The translations under genes were made by a program, and so were the position numbers. From Gonatopus flavifemur (lineage: Eukaryota > Arthropoda > Insecta > Hymenoptera > Dryinidae): 64,000 bases of DNA. How positions within the stretch are numbered: the stretch's first letter is position 1; every line of letters starts with the position of its first letter. Below are positions 13,454-25,790 of this stretch, in pieces. The notes beneath the pieces were generated by a model. The model was not told the origin of the DNA and searched no databases. It saw only the letters and a program-made list of their open reading frames with translations. Location: the NCBI GenBank assembly GCA_018340375.1, contig JAFFJZ010000001.1, forward strand, positions 78,856,001-78,920,000, in the 5' to 3' direction.

Positions 13454-13634
13454 TGTGAGCGTAGTGGGCTGCAGGGTGGTGGGCAGTCGGTCCTGCGTGG
13501 GGGTAGTAACCCCTGTAATCGGTGGGATTGCCAACGACCCCTGCAACACCGGCTGCACCCCCGGAGGGTGGTTCCAGCGACGTCCTTGGCGGCTCGTACC
13601 ACCTCGCCGCGCTCGACTCGCTACTCATATCCAT
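13454..13634 (-). CDS. grn: grain (GATAc) transcription factor, coding exon 1 with start codon
   Basis: The exon codes the first 60 residues, beginning MDMSSESSAARWYEPPR and ending AHHPAAHYAH. GATA2/3-class proteins also start with a short acidic stretch followed by RW. The start is the ATG at 13634-13632, preceded by ACAACA and followed by G, a good insect initiation context. An upstream in-frame TTG is not needed. The exon ends at a consensus donor, CACA|GTAAGTA, with the intron starting at 13453. It leaves one base (A) of a split codon, and exon 2 supplies CA to make threonine 61, so the phases match exactly. The segment is far GC-richer than its flanks. The opposite strand carries a 153-codon open frame that is a shadow of this exon. 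Confidence 0.85.
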
Positions 13635-13712
13635 TGTTGTGTCCAGAATTTTCAAGCCGGTATGTTTTCAAGAATAACGCCGGAAAGAAAGGAGAACTTA
13701 ACGAGTTACGCT
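13635..13712 (-). other. grn: grn 5' untranslated leader segment in the start-codon exon
   Basis: Upstream of the start codon the minus strand reads a pyrimidine-rich tract ending CCTGTTCTCTTTTAG, with AG at 13714-13713. This is a strong splice acceptor, so the start-codon exon probably begins at 13712 with 78 leader bases. It implies at least one non-coding first exon further right. The leader holds no in-frame upstream ATG. Confidence 0.55.
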
Positions 13713-15515
13713 CTAAAAGAGAACAGGATATCTTAAGATCCCTGCCGGAATCGCCTCCTTTGAAGAAGCGAGTTATCGGCCTGAGAGTTCATAGGTAAAA
13801 CTCTTTGGTCTTCATACGAAGAATTATCGATCCGATTCCCCCCGGACACTCTGTAACAGAAAATGAATGCAAACATTCAATTTATATTTCATTTTTTTTC
13901 TTTACTCCAATCAAACAAATGTATAATGTAAGTATATATAACAAGAATTCGATGGAATTTGATTGATGAAAAGATAGTTGAATCGTTGACGATTTTATGA
14001 TCATTCCCTAAGGATACCAATTGAAAAGAAACGGAATAGTTGATCTTGGATACCAAATTCTTTCAAACTTTTTCATCGGGTACCAATACATTCGGTATTC
14101 CCATGGTGAAAAACTTGAAGAGTTTATGATGTTATTCGAATTTTATCCTTTTTATTTTACCTCCGAGACCCACGTCGATCGAATGATATCGATCGAGACG
14201 AGTCGAATCGTAAAATCGTTGTTATTAATATCGAAACCAGATCGATTTAGGATAAATTGATAAACTTGGTAATGAGGAACGTTAACGAGTTTACATTTTC
14301 TTATATCAATTATACAAACGAATGTGCTGGGTCTCGCTTGTATGGACTGGAATTGGTAAATTGATATACCAGGAAACGATGATACGATACACATTTCGAT
14401 TCAATGATGCTCTCGAATCTGATATAAATACTTACATATATCTCAAGTTCGATTGCAATAATGTGTTCCCTGTCGTTTCGAATTATGAGAATGAAACGAG
14501 GGAAAGAAGTTCGGATTCCATTGAACGAGATGTAATACCGATCGTATCAAAGAATTCCATCTTTCAGAAAAATTTTCGTACGATTGAATGGACTTCTTTC
14601 GTAAAAAAATTGACAGGATCATTTGCATAAGTATCAATAAACGAATTTCACACATCGGTTTTGTAAAGTAGTTTTCACATGGAAGTACTTAAAAAATTCC
14701 AGGCAAGATTCCTGTCGCCGTGCTTCACAAACTTTTGATATATCGATCGATGGCTTTACAAAAAAACACCTTATTCCATGTTCACCATCTACCCACTCCC
14801 AATCACTCGGAATAACCTTAACTCAACCCCTAGTGCAACATATATCATGAATTTCATGTATGGAAAAAAAACACGATATATTCAAGTATACCGGCGGTCA
14901 GATAAATTCAATCTCATTTAAAAACTGCATCAATTTCAACATGCAGTTGGTTCAACTCAACAGGGTTGAACGAGCGATGTGTTTGAATCGATGTAATCAT
15001 TAACTTGGATGAAACGTATTCAACTTTTGACGCAGTCGAGTGTAGTATAATTCTTTTCTCGATTTATTAAAGAAATTAGAGAGCTTTCCTAAGAGCAACA
15101 AAATCACGATACACAAACCTTCCAAGCGAATGAAATCTTAGATCTAATCTCTAGTGTTCTTTCGTTGCTAGTAAATATTATAATGAAAATGAAATCGATG
15201 CACAATCTTGTCACTCTAAATTCCTCTCACCAATCTCCCAAAATATCCATTCCACGGACCATAAAATTTGTGGAGTACATATTCAAATGCATACTCATTA
15301 AATGTAAGATGAAAAATTCAATTTCACCAACAATTCAATTCGTCGTTCACCTTCATTCCTATTATCCAGTAAATAAGTACTATATAAAATGAAATATCAC
15401 GCTTGAAACTCCAGTTCCACGAAGGAAATTCACACGTGATACATCATTATTCGATCCCGCATCACCAAGATAGAAGACTTAACAAGGAACAAGGAGAGAA
15501 TAGAGAGAAACTTAC
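13713..15515 (-). other. Possible 5'UTR intron of grn (AT-rich, no gene seen)
   Basis: If the donor at 15515 and the acceptor at 13713 are used together, this 1.8 kb is an intron in the leader. It is ordinary AT-rich sequence. Two overlapping opposite-strand open frames near 14.3-14.65 kb have no recognisable motif and look like chance. Confidence 0.35.
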
Positions 15516-15629
15516 CAGTGATCAGAGAAGTGGGACAGAGAAAGATGAGAATCAAATGAGGCGATAAAATTGATCGTTGCAAAATCTTGGTTAATCGATC
15601 TACGCTTCGGAGCAGTGGACACTAACTGA
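15516..15629 (-). promoter_or_regulatory. Candidate proximal grn promoter and non-coding first exon
   Basis: On the minus strand there is an arthropod initiator match, TCAGTT, at 15629-15624 (A+1 at 15627). AGATC, resembling a downstream promoter element, starts at +27, one base off the usual register. A strong donor CACTG|GTAAGT follows, with the exon ending at 15516. This gives a 112-base leader exon that could splice to the acceptor at 13713. No TATA box is seen. The motifs are visible; use as a promoter is inference. Confidence 0.35.
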
Positions 15630-18600
15630 ACATACTCTACAATCAAGTGGCTTAAAATCATTTATCGATAATCTTTTGTTAGTGATCAAGGTCATAGATG
15701 ACGCAATCCAAAAAAAAATCGTCCAATCCAGATAGAAACGCAAGAATAAAAAAAAAGGAGAGGAGAAACGAAGATAAAGATTCGGACAATTCCTTATCGT
15801 CGTTGATTCTCGAACGACTCCGGGCTGACGAATTGGATTATTATTTTGTTATCTAGTAACATTAATATATCGTACTGAGTTTTCGTACAGCCAAGTATAG
15901 AGTGTGAGTGAGTGGAATCATTTTTTTTCTCTTACGTGCTTTCTTTTTTAGAGATAATAAGATATGTCATGATGTTTAGTTCTTCAATTGTTCATGAAAG
16001 GAAAGTCCAAATATAAAAATTCACAATACAACTAAAGTGGAAGAGATTGGAACTATTTGAGAATTGTAAAAGATCGGATTCCTTAGAAGGAGTGGAAAAA
16101 CACTATCGTAAATAACAAATCGTTTAATTTTCATATTTTAATTTATGCATATGAAATTCATTTGCAGGCAAAATTACAGAATAAATTACAATGCAATTAG
16201 AATGCAAGAGAGGCCGAGAGAAATGTTTAGTTATTTCGATTACCTTGATTACATTCGATAACATGACTGGAATATTCGATAGCTAGGTTTAAAAGATGCT
16301 TTCAGCACTAATGACTTGAACCGAAATTTTAGAACAATGTCAAATCAAAACAATAGAAATAGATCGACTGAATCATTTTTGAGATGGTGAGAAATTGTAA
16401 TTCTTTTTCTGTATTTATCATTTTAAACTCATAAACCTTGATAAACTTAAAAATTCGATAAGAATCAAGGGTATCGGAGAAAAAACGCCTACGTTTTTCT
16501 GGGAAATGTTTTTTTCAGTGTCAATTAATTATTTAATCCATTAACATCAATTTCCATAAATTTTTGCCATTCGCCGGTTGAATTATTTCATCAAACACAC
16601 GTAAGAGTATTTATATTCAGAATTTCAGATTTTCCTTTTGTCCAGGTAAAAAAATTATGAAATTACCGTATTCGATCGGCAGAGCATCAATCGATTATCA
16701 AACGAAACACTCCAAAACAATATATACGATAAGATACACCCTAAGTACTTCACGAGATAAGATTATTCTCCATAAGAAAGATAATCACGTGCTTGTTGAT
16801 TAATTTCGATTCTTTTTCGTCGTGGAAGGTTTTTGACTATCTTTTGATAATTGAATTGTGAATTTATATCGTTATCGAATCGTTGTCCAAAGATTAGGCC
16901 AAAATAAGATACAGCGGTGGATGATTTTAATTATTTTAATGAAAACATTTTCAATGTACATTCATTTCTAATTCTCCTCGATATATTCTGATCGATTATT
17001 AAATGCGAATTAGGATAACTGAAATGTATTTTCGATCGGATTCTTCAAGAATTCTTCAAGAACTCCTCGACGACCTTTGTATTATGTGTTAAGCTCTCTT
17101 CATTTTTTAATGTTGATTTGATCATAATAATCTACGGACGTTTGAGAAAAACTCAGTAAGAAGTGCAAGAACAATTATTTTTTATTTGGTCCTGTCAGGT
17201 TGAATGATTTAGATCACAAGATTCATTGTGGTGTAATGAAAAATTGTATAATTATGTAATTTTTAAGCACAAACGGAACCTCTTCCAATCAAGAATAACC
17301 CACAATAAATTCATTTGAATTTGAAACAACAATTCACCGAACGCACCGTGTCAACTACGATGCTTCTCAAATCCATTATGAATGATGAAAATTTGTCCAA
17401 GACATCGTCAGATAAAAGTTCATGAACTCATCTCATCGAATTGACTTCACCGTTAGGAAAGAAGAAAGTAAACAAAATCAAATACAATACATGAATAAAG
17501 TCTTCCCAATAATCTCCGAACAATGAATAAATTAAAATAAATTACTTTCAACTTTGTTGTCTCGTGTTCAGATATTCGAACATCGAATTCAATTACTCGT
17601 GATTTCATTTGGGTTCTCTTTCATTAGAGAGCAACTCAAGTATCTCCAAATTGTTGAGAAGTTACTTAAAACATCTGTTACAGACCTTCGATCGACTTTC
17701 GTTGTATAGAAAGAATTACGAACCCACTTTTAATCTTATCTAAATTCGTCAATCTTGCTCTAAAGGTATTAGTAGCACTGTATTTGAGACTCAGCGAACA
17801 TATCTGTCAGAAATAAAATTGTCTTTCAATTCTAATCTGATAACCGATGATTATATACGTTGATATTCGAGTTGTTTTATAACGGACCTTTCCACTTACG
17901 TTGAAATTTATCGTGGGGTCTCGAGAAATTCGAGTTCTCTTTCTAAGAACTGTTTGGAAGAGATTTCGAATTTGAAATTTGGAATAATTTAATGCCCACT
18001 TCTTGTTTTCGGAATTCATCTGGGTATCGTGCTCGATGTTTACCTGCATGAAAACGACTCTCCATTACAGACTGTTTTATAATCTTAAAACAATTAGTAT
18101 CACACCTCAAGGAGCTAAAAGCATCGAAGAAAAAGAAGGGCATTGGTACGTATGTTATATTTGGATGCAATGTGTTTTTCATATAAATAATTTTCGCACA
18201 ATGACAATGGGATTTCATAACTCTAAGTGAACGGATTAGGCGCTCATATTCCATTCAATGTATATTGTTGAAAGTTGTTGCAATATTTTACATACATTCG
18301 CTGCATTATAACAAGAATTTAAACAGTGGCGGGAACCCATGGGTATCAAACCGTGACAGATATACTGCCGTACGATTGGTGTGACTCATTTCACCGGATG
18401 GGAACAAAAATATGATAAGGGATCATGATTTTTGTGTCGAGATAATATTCTAAGACATGATTTCTATATTAATAGTACATAGAAATGGTTCTGTAACTGT
18501 TCTAAGATATATTCAGTTAGAATGGGGTACCGGATAAATTGGAACGTTTTGAATATCAACTTAATAGAGCAGAATGGGTCTACTCATTTCAAGAAGTCAT

Positions 18601-20780
18601 TCAATTTTTCCACCTAAAATACTCTTACATTTTGATTACGTTGCATAAGTCATCTTGAAGAAAATTATAAGATATCTTTGAGATCACTCAGAAAAATTTT
18701 CAGTCATTCCAACTGATCAGGTTGATTGAAAAGCACAACAACCGCTTTGTCTAGTTTTTTTTTTTGAACTCCAATAACTAATTTTTCAGTTGTTTTAACT
18801 AAAATGATGCAGTTGTCTTGATTCGGTCAATTCAACTTATGCAAATTTTTCTCATGAGACTCGCTCTTCGAGGAAGCAAAGTAAATACCATATTTCATTA
18901 TCCGAATAATTATTATATATTCAACGATGAAATATTTGCAACAAAACAAACGAAAGAATAATGATCAATAGGATATCAATTTTCTCTCATCTAGAATCGA
19001 TTTCCATGAAGAAAAATTCATTTACATCAGAATTATAGGTTTTTATCAGTAATGATCTAGTAATGAGATCTCTCGTATCATATACTAATCATATTTCAAT
19101 AATCAAACCTGTACATCAAAGTATTTCACTCCCATTATCTTGATCATTATGACTTAATGAAACTCAGAACTAATCTATCACAGCATTAACTTTTTGTTCT
19201 CAGTTTTTCTTCTTGTAGAGAATCATAATACTTGGAGTCTGCTTTTCGAATTGCAATTCAACGTAAGTTATCTTACTTAGGGTTATCCTCGATGAGAATC
19301 TGAACAATGAATAGTTTATTTACAGATGCAAAGAGCAGATCAAATACACACATTATGTCCATTCAGGATTAGATATAATAATGTATTCTGAGAAATAAAT
19401 GGAAACATTGTTTGTTAATACGAATGTCCTTGTAAAAATGAGTCACGTGTAAGTTTTATAGTGCAGATCATTCGCATATAGATTCAAAAGCGCAAGCTTG
19501 AAAATATTTCCGGATAACATCCGAATTCACGAGTCAAAATCGGGCAGAAATTTGGAACTTCTTCTACGAGTCGGTACGCGTGGAATGTAACTCCTTTGTA
19601 GAATTTTTGTGAGGTGTTAAAAGCTATAACAATGGAATTGGTGGCTCATAAACCACGAGAATATGTATATGATGAAAATTCGAGCGTACATTAAGTCAGT
19701 TCATGCTACAAGCTGTCCGTTAGATCCCGTTCGTTAGCTTCAAGTTCATGATACTTTGGCGAAAAAAAGCGCTGGTTATGTAGCAGAAAATATAGAGGTA
19801 TTTTCGATTCGTTAAAGAACCTAGCATTTGATAAACAGAGTTTTTTGTCACATTATTCTTCGTGAAATCGGTAAAGACGAAAAAAAGCTGCATATATCAC
19901 ATCTCTCTCTTCATGCAGGATGAAATAAAGAATAATGCACTGACACTCATCACTCTGAATTACCATGGATTGAATAGTTTATATCACGAATAAATTTTCA
20001 CATGGTCCAATTTTGTAGGCATTTTTTTTGTGGAACATTCTCATTCAGAGTGAGACATCCTCCTTTGTAACACTTATTTATAAAAAGATGTAGAATTTCA
20101 AAAATATTTTGAATAAATTCAAACATTTGACTCTTCACCTCAGGTAACAGGTTAACAGCTTAGATTTTCGGAAATATACCGTGCTCCCACAACAATTTCT
20201 ATATCGGCAGAAACAAATGTCGTTGCCACGTCTTTGAGGGAGGTGAATAATTTCTAACACGCAACAAAGCTTTATAATCAACTGTCTTCCATATTAGTAT
20301 ATTTCATCCATTATCTGGTAGGTATTACGCACTGCGAAGCATTACATACGATATCATTACAACAACGCACTTTCTTGCAATACAAACTTCGCTTAATTGG
20401 AATTTGTTTGGATATAAAGAATGTTTTCAATTCCACTTTCTTTGAGTATGTTAAGATTACAGTAATCATCCTCCGAGTCCTTTTACAGAAGTCTAATCGC
20501 TAATGAAAACTCAACAAGTTTTCCTAGCTTTTCTGTCTCGAAATGTCTCTGAAAGGTATTTTAAATGATTCGGATGTTCGATAAATCATCCCAAAAATAT
20601 CTTCGCCCTGTCTTCCATCTTGAAACCTATCTTGAAAATGAATTGAAGATGTGGGAAATTTGCAAATTCTCTGTATCTCAACTACTCCAAAAATCTGTAA
20701 AAACTGAAGAAGAGGAAAACATAAAGATTCTCATATAAATAAATGTGAATTGATTGAAAGTTGCACCCGGATGCGACCCC

Positions 20781-20884
20781 CTGTGTGCATCAACATTGAG
20801 CCAATTTCAGCCTAATCTTGGCAAATGCTGGCGAATTTCGCGCCAGAAGAGGGCCGAAGTTGGCTCAATTTTTGTGCACACATG
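20781..20884. repeat. Inverted repeat, about 100 nt hairpin
   Basis: The outer arms TGTGTGCATCAACATTGAGC and its near-inverse (right arm ending TTTGTGCACACATG) pair over about 32 bases with roughly six mismatches. The core has a second small stem, CTGGCG...CGCCAG. It is GC-richer than the flanks. It is most likely a small MITE; no target duplication could be assigned. Confidence 0.5.
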
Positions 20885-21155
20885 AGAAAGAAGAATATTA
20901 AATGATCAGGACAGTGATGAGGGATGTTCAACAATATCTATATGTTTCATAAACAAAAGAGACCAAGTTTCTGTTGATTTTTATGAAATATCGATCAAAC
21001 TTCTGAATTTTTAAAAACTCATTTGATGTAGAAACCATTCTACATATCTTTGAAAATTCAATCGGTAGGAACAATACGATATCTATAAAATATATTATAC
21101 GAGAAAGCTACATTATAAGCTCTCCAACTAATGTATATAATAATTATTTATACGA

Positions 21156-21358
21156 TCAATTAGAGTTCGATGAGGTGAAGAATGTGAATGCACAACGAGT
21201 CGAACGTGATATCTCATTCAGAAGCAGTAGTGGTTTGCCATTTTTTGGGGGACCTAATACTAGTGGAGTCGGGCGGAGATTAATCGGTAGCTCCAACTCC
21301 TCGGTCGAATCATTAATTTTCTTAGCGTCCAGCTTGCGCGCGAGTCTATAATTCAAAA
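21156..21358 (-). other. Coding-like open segment, unidentified
   Basis: A minus-strand frame of about 65 codons follows a plausible acceptor (GAATTATAG near 21348). Its codon choice is less AT-biased than its surroundings, with words such as KLDAKKIND and LPINLRPTPLVLGPP, and it ends at TGA. I recognise no domain. It could be a terminal exon, a transposon remnant or chance. Confidence 0.15.
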
Positions 21359-22837
21359 AACGATGGATTCGTATTGAAACGAAAATCATAACCCGAAAGT
21401 ATATAAATTATCTGTAATTTTGTTTTGACGTTCAGATTGTGGTATTTTTCGCGCTAAATGGCGTTGGTCGTTTGTAACTGAATATCGAGGGGAGTGTTGA
21501 AGAATTTGGGATGATTATTGTTATTGAATACATACGGGATAATTTTATACCAACAATGTACGAGAATAAAAATATCAAGAACAAACTTTTATGATCTCTA
21601 AATACATTTCTGAATTCCGAACCATTTCCTGAATTATTGAATTCTAATTTCTTGAGCTTGAGTTTCGCACGAAAAATAAATAATATATCAAATACTTTCA
21701 TTGAATTCAGGAAGAAGTTAGAATTTCGTTGTAGGCATCCAAGCATCATTGCTTGATATCTTTGATACATGTGTTTCATGAAATAACCAGATCTGAATGT
21801 ATGTATGAAGACATCGGTATCATGAACTCAAAATTCCATTGACATTTTTGGCAATTAGTAAGATTGTTTTCAAGTTTCATACTTTTCTAGATATTCAAAT
21901 TCTGCACGATATCAATCTCTTTATTTGTAAATCTTGAGAATCATATTCATTATTGCATCGATTGGAACTTTCATGGTGTACTATTTTGTAAAATTTTCCT
22001 GTTTCAGAGCTATTCTCTTTCAGACAGCCATCCATTTGTAATACAAAAACAAATGACTTTTTATTCGCAAATGAATTATCTTTTGGCGAAGGAGAAATAA
22101 TACTCGTCTACACCAGTAATTTTGATACAATTTTTATATCAAAGATCATTTTATATGTTTTATAATATTAAATTGTATAACACGAATCCTAAATAAATTT
22201 AGAAAATATCAACACTTGGTTTCAAAAAATATTTTCATACTCTCACTGAAATCAGGATACAAGATGGGAATGGAACAAAATTTCCTGGTACGTAAAAGCA
22301 TATTGTCGCGCCGTCGGAAACAACGAAGATGTTGAAAGTATACAAGAGAAACTTTACGCAAGATTATGATAAGTGTATTCCGTTATTCACAAATCATTAT
22401 GAAATATTCTTTGTTTATATTCGAAAATACTGATTCCATTATGTATATAATGATTTAATAAATTACGCAGCAATATGAAACGTATTTGTACATCTGAAAA
22501 AAAAGTTCAATGATAATTTCGCACGCCTCACAGAATACTTTGAATGGAAAATAATGTGAGATCTCCAATTTTAGTTCCTTGAGATAAAACATTGACATCT
22601 CACGATTTCTCATGAATCAATGATTCATTTTGAATATCAAAAATAGCAGTCTTTTCCAGTCAATGGTTTTTGATCATAGGAAGTGGTTCTTGTAAGTGTA
22701 TTCTGGATAGAGATGTTAATTTAATCAAGTATTGTTAATATTAATAATAGAAGAATGCGGGCGCTTACGCGCATAGAAAAAAGAAATTATTTGGTTTGCT
22801 TGTTGAAGAATCAAAATATCACCAAACATCAAAATTT

Positions 22838-22962
22838 AGTTCGATCTAGCACAATTTCAGTTAATTTCACGGCGATGAATGTAAGACATACGCAAGCCGA
22901 TGTATATTTCATATTCACCGTTGTAAAATTAACTAAGTTACAGTTGGCGATATTTTTACTCT
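22838..22962. repeat. Degenerate inverted repeat
   Basis: CAGTTAATTTCACGGCGATG and the inverse of the right arm (TAGTTAATTTTACAACGGTG) pair over about 40 bases at roughly 75 percent. This explains why open frames on both strands here have similar translations. It is probably an old MITE. Confidence 0.4.
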
Positions 22963-25384
22963 TCTTTTTTCTTATTGTGATACGATAAGCTGACAGTTTT
23001 GCTAAAATTTTGCCCAAGCTAAATGTATGAAATGGGAAAATCTCTTTCGGTAGCTATTCCACCAATTTCATGAAAGTAGTTATCATAGCTGAGCGACTAC
23101 TCAATTTGGTTACTGAAACTTTTGTCAACCATGTATGAAAGTAACTATGGTAGGATGCGTTTGCTGCTGTCAGATGGTCGACAGCTGTTAATTTAAATGA
23201 ATGCCATAACCTAGGGAAAATAACATTCGTTGGACACTTGCTTGACAAATATGATCGAACCTAAAGCTGAGGAGGAGTATGTTCATTGACATAACTGAGC
23301 TTCAATTGGAGTTACAAAACCTTTTCTGTCGTACATTGTGAAAAAGGTGATGTTGGAATCAACACCGCTTGGATTCTATAGAAATCCAACCCGAAATTCG
23401 ATATCAGAATAAGTTCAAATGATGTTGAAACGACATCATGCGGTATCGAAATAACACCATGGGATGTCTAAACAACAGTATTTAGGGTGGACTTCTTCCA
23501 ATATCGTGAATTTTTCACAGTGTAACAACTAGTTCTTCATTAGTCCAAGCTAATTCTTCCAAATTTTACACTAATTAAATGGATATATTCCAACTTATTA
23601 TACTTGTATTTAACCAAATGTATGAATATGAGAGAAAAGTGAATATGAGTATCAGTGATGACTGTTCGAAGTGAATTTGATAAAAGTGAGCAGATTCATG
23701 ATGATGAGATAATTCATGAAAAGTTGATAGTTTCATCAAGATAATAAAAAATGAAAAGACTAATGAGTGTCAATGAAATTTTTTTAGAGAATAATAACCT
23801 CAGTCCCTCTATGTACGGCATATAAAACCACATTTGGATTTAATAAGCTGGCATACATAACGTGTACTATAAAATATAAATCCCTGTGACTTTGAACTAA
23901 TCGTATAACTGCCGTTGAATCAAAGTATTTAATAACATTCAACAATAGAATAAACTGTCTTTCCTTTAAAATTCATTCTTCTGAAGTTAATTTTCAATCT
24001 TGAACCTTGAATCCTTACGTGAAAATTCGTTACATTTACTTGTAACTATTTGAAAAGTATCTTACTCGGTAAAATTTATCAGAATTCGAATAAAGTAGAC
24101 TCTTGTGCCTTGAAAAGTGACCTGTTACCCAACAAAGCTACTTTAGAATTGATCAAATATTCGAATAATTGAAAAGTAATCTTCAACAGTTTTATATAAA
24201 ATTGTGATTTTACTTCACAGAGAGTGGGTTTGAGTCAACCCGTACTTATAACAGCATGAAAAAAATCGAGATACATTGAAATGAAAACATCAAAATGTTA
24301 TAAAAATGTACTGTCAAATGTCTTTGTTTGAATTACCAACCATCGCACATTCATTATAATTAACGATGAGAAATCAGAGAACGAAATATGATCATTCGCT
24401 GCCTGATGATTACTTTCTATTTCTACTGACTTCACATGTCAAGCGAGCGTCATGTATATTTAACATATTTTCAATTATGTCTGTGAATTTATTATTCATT
24501 TTCACATAATCACGGTTTCCTTTCATCTCATTATAACTCTGAGCTATATACTCGAGAGAAATTCATTGTTTTTTTTTATTTAAATTCACTTATTTCCGAT
24601 TCGCTTGAAATTATTTACATTTTTTTCTTCATCTTCAGCACGTAATAAGTTGGAAACTTACAGGTTTATACATTTCTTTCATTTGTTCACATGGGGAACA
24701 TGACAGATATATATGTGTTATATTAGTTTTCAACACAAGAAGTTGGAATATGAGAGAAATATTTGAACAATCTTTTGTCACATTCTTTGGACATTTGTTA
24801 AAGGTACTCAAGTATCAGGAGAAGCAAGTCAAATTTCGCGCCAAATTTTTTCATGAATTACTTGATAAATTTGAATTTGAAATCCATAATGATTGATTAC
24901 ATATCTGAGATTGGACTCTGAATACAAATTTGGATTTCTTCAGGGTTTGCAGATATTGGGAAATGAAATTACAAAAAAATTGTTGACAGTTGGAGGTTAT
25001 TATTTTCAAAATCCTCTCACACTCGCCAGAAAATCGGCAAAAGACTGAAACTTATATTTAGAATCTAATCCTAGTCGTGAATTCAATTATTATACACTAA
25101 AAATTCGCGTTAAGCGCATACTTTATGAAATAAGTGCGCACCAAATTTGATTCTCTTCTTTTAATGCTTGAGTGCTCTTCATTCACGTCACATCATATAA
25201 AATATGCTACGGAGTTTTAGTGGATTCCAATTGTTACCGTGGTTACCATGCGACACTACTGCTGCTATCAACTCCAGTGGCGATGTACATACAACATTAG
25301 TGCCAATTTATATTTCACTCCAAACACATTTCCGTGAGAAGTTACGTAAAACTAATAACAGCAAATGCAGAATCCACATAGAAG

Positions 25385-25790
25385 TTTTTTGACAGGCTCG
25401 TGGTTAGCCGCTTAGAGGAATGTGGTGTGAAGATTGCAAATACATTGCATTCAATTGGAAAAGATCTGGCCAAAGCTTTTTGGGCAAGGTATTGGGTTGA
25501 AAACTATGTCACCCATACAGCGAATCAGTTCAGGGAGAGTTCGTAATGACTTCATGTGGAACTATCGGGATTCAAAATGAATGCATGATGAATTTTACCT
25601 AAACTCTGGTGCTATGTGGGCACACTTTCAGAAGACTAACAAAAAGTGTTTGAGAAGTATAGCAGACTTCCAAATCCCCTACTATTTTTGAGAAAATTTT
25701 CGCCAGATCTTTCCCGAGCGAATCCAATATTTCCGCAAATTTGCCGCCGGATGTTCTTTCAAATCTTTCCAAGATCGTTGGCATACTAAT
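25385..25790. repeat. Old foldback element (imperfect inverted repeat)
   Basis: GGAAAAGATCTGGCCAAAG on the left and the inverse of the right arm (GGGAAAGATCTGGCGAAAA) lie in matching order with further scattered similarity, about 70 percent over about 45 bases. The segment is GC-richer than its flanks. Ends are not definable. Confidence 0.3.

Noticed and set aside
13337..13798. 153-codon plus-strand open frame
   Set aside because: Antisense to grn coding exon 1; the minus-strand reading has family motifs and splice sites.
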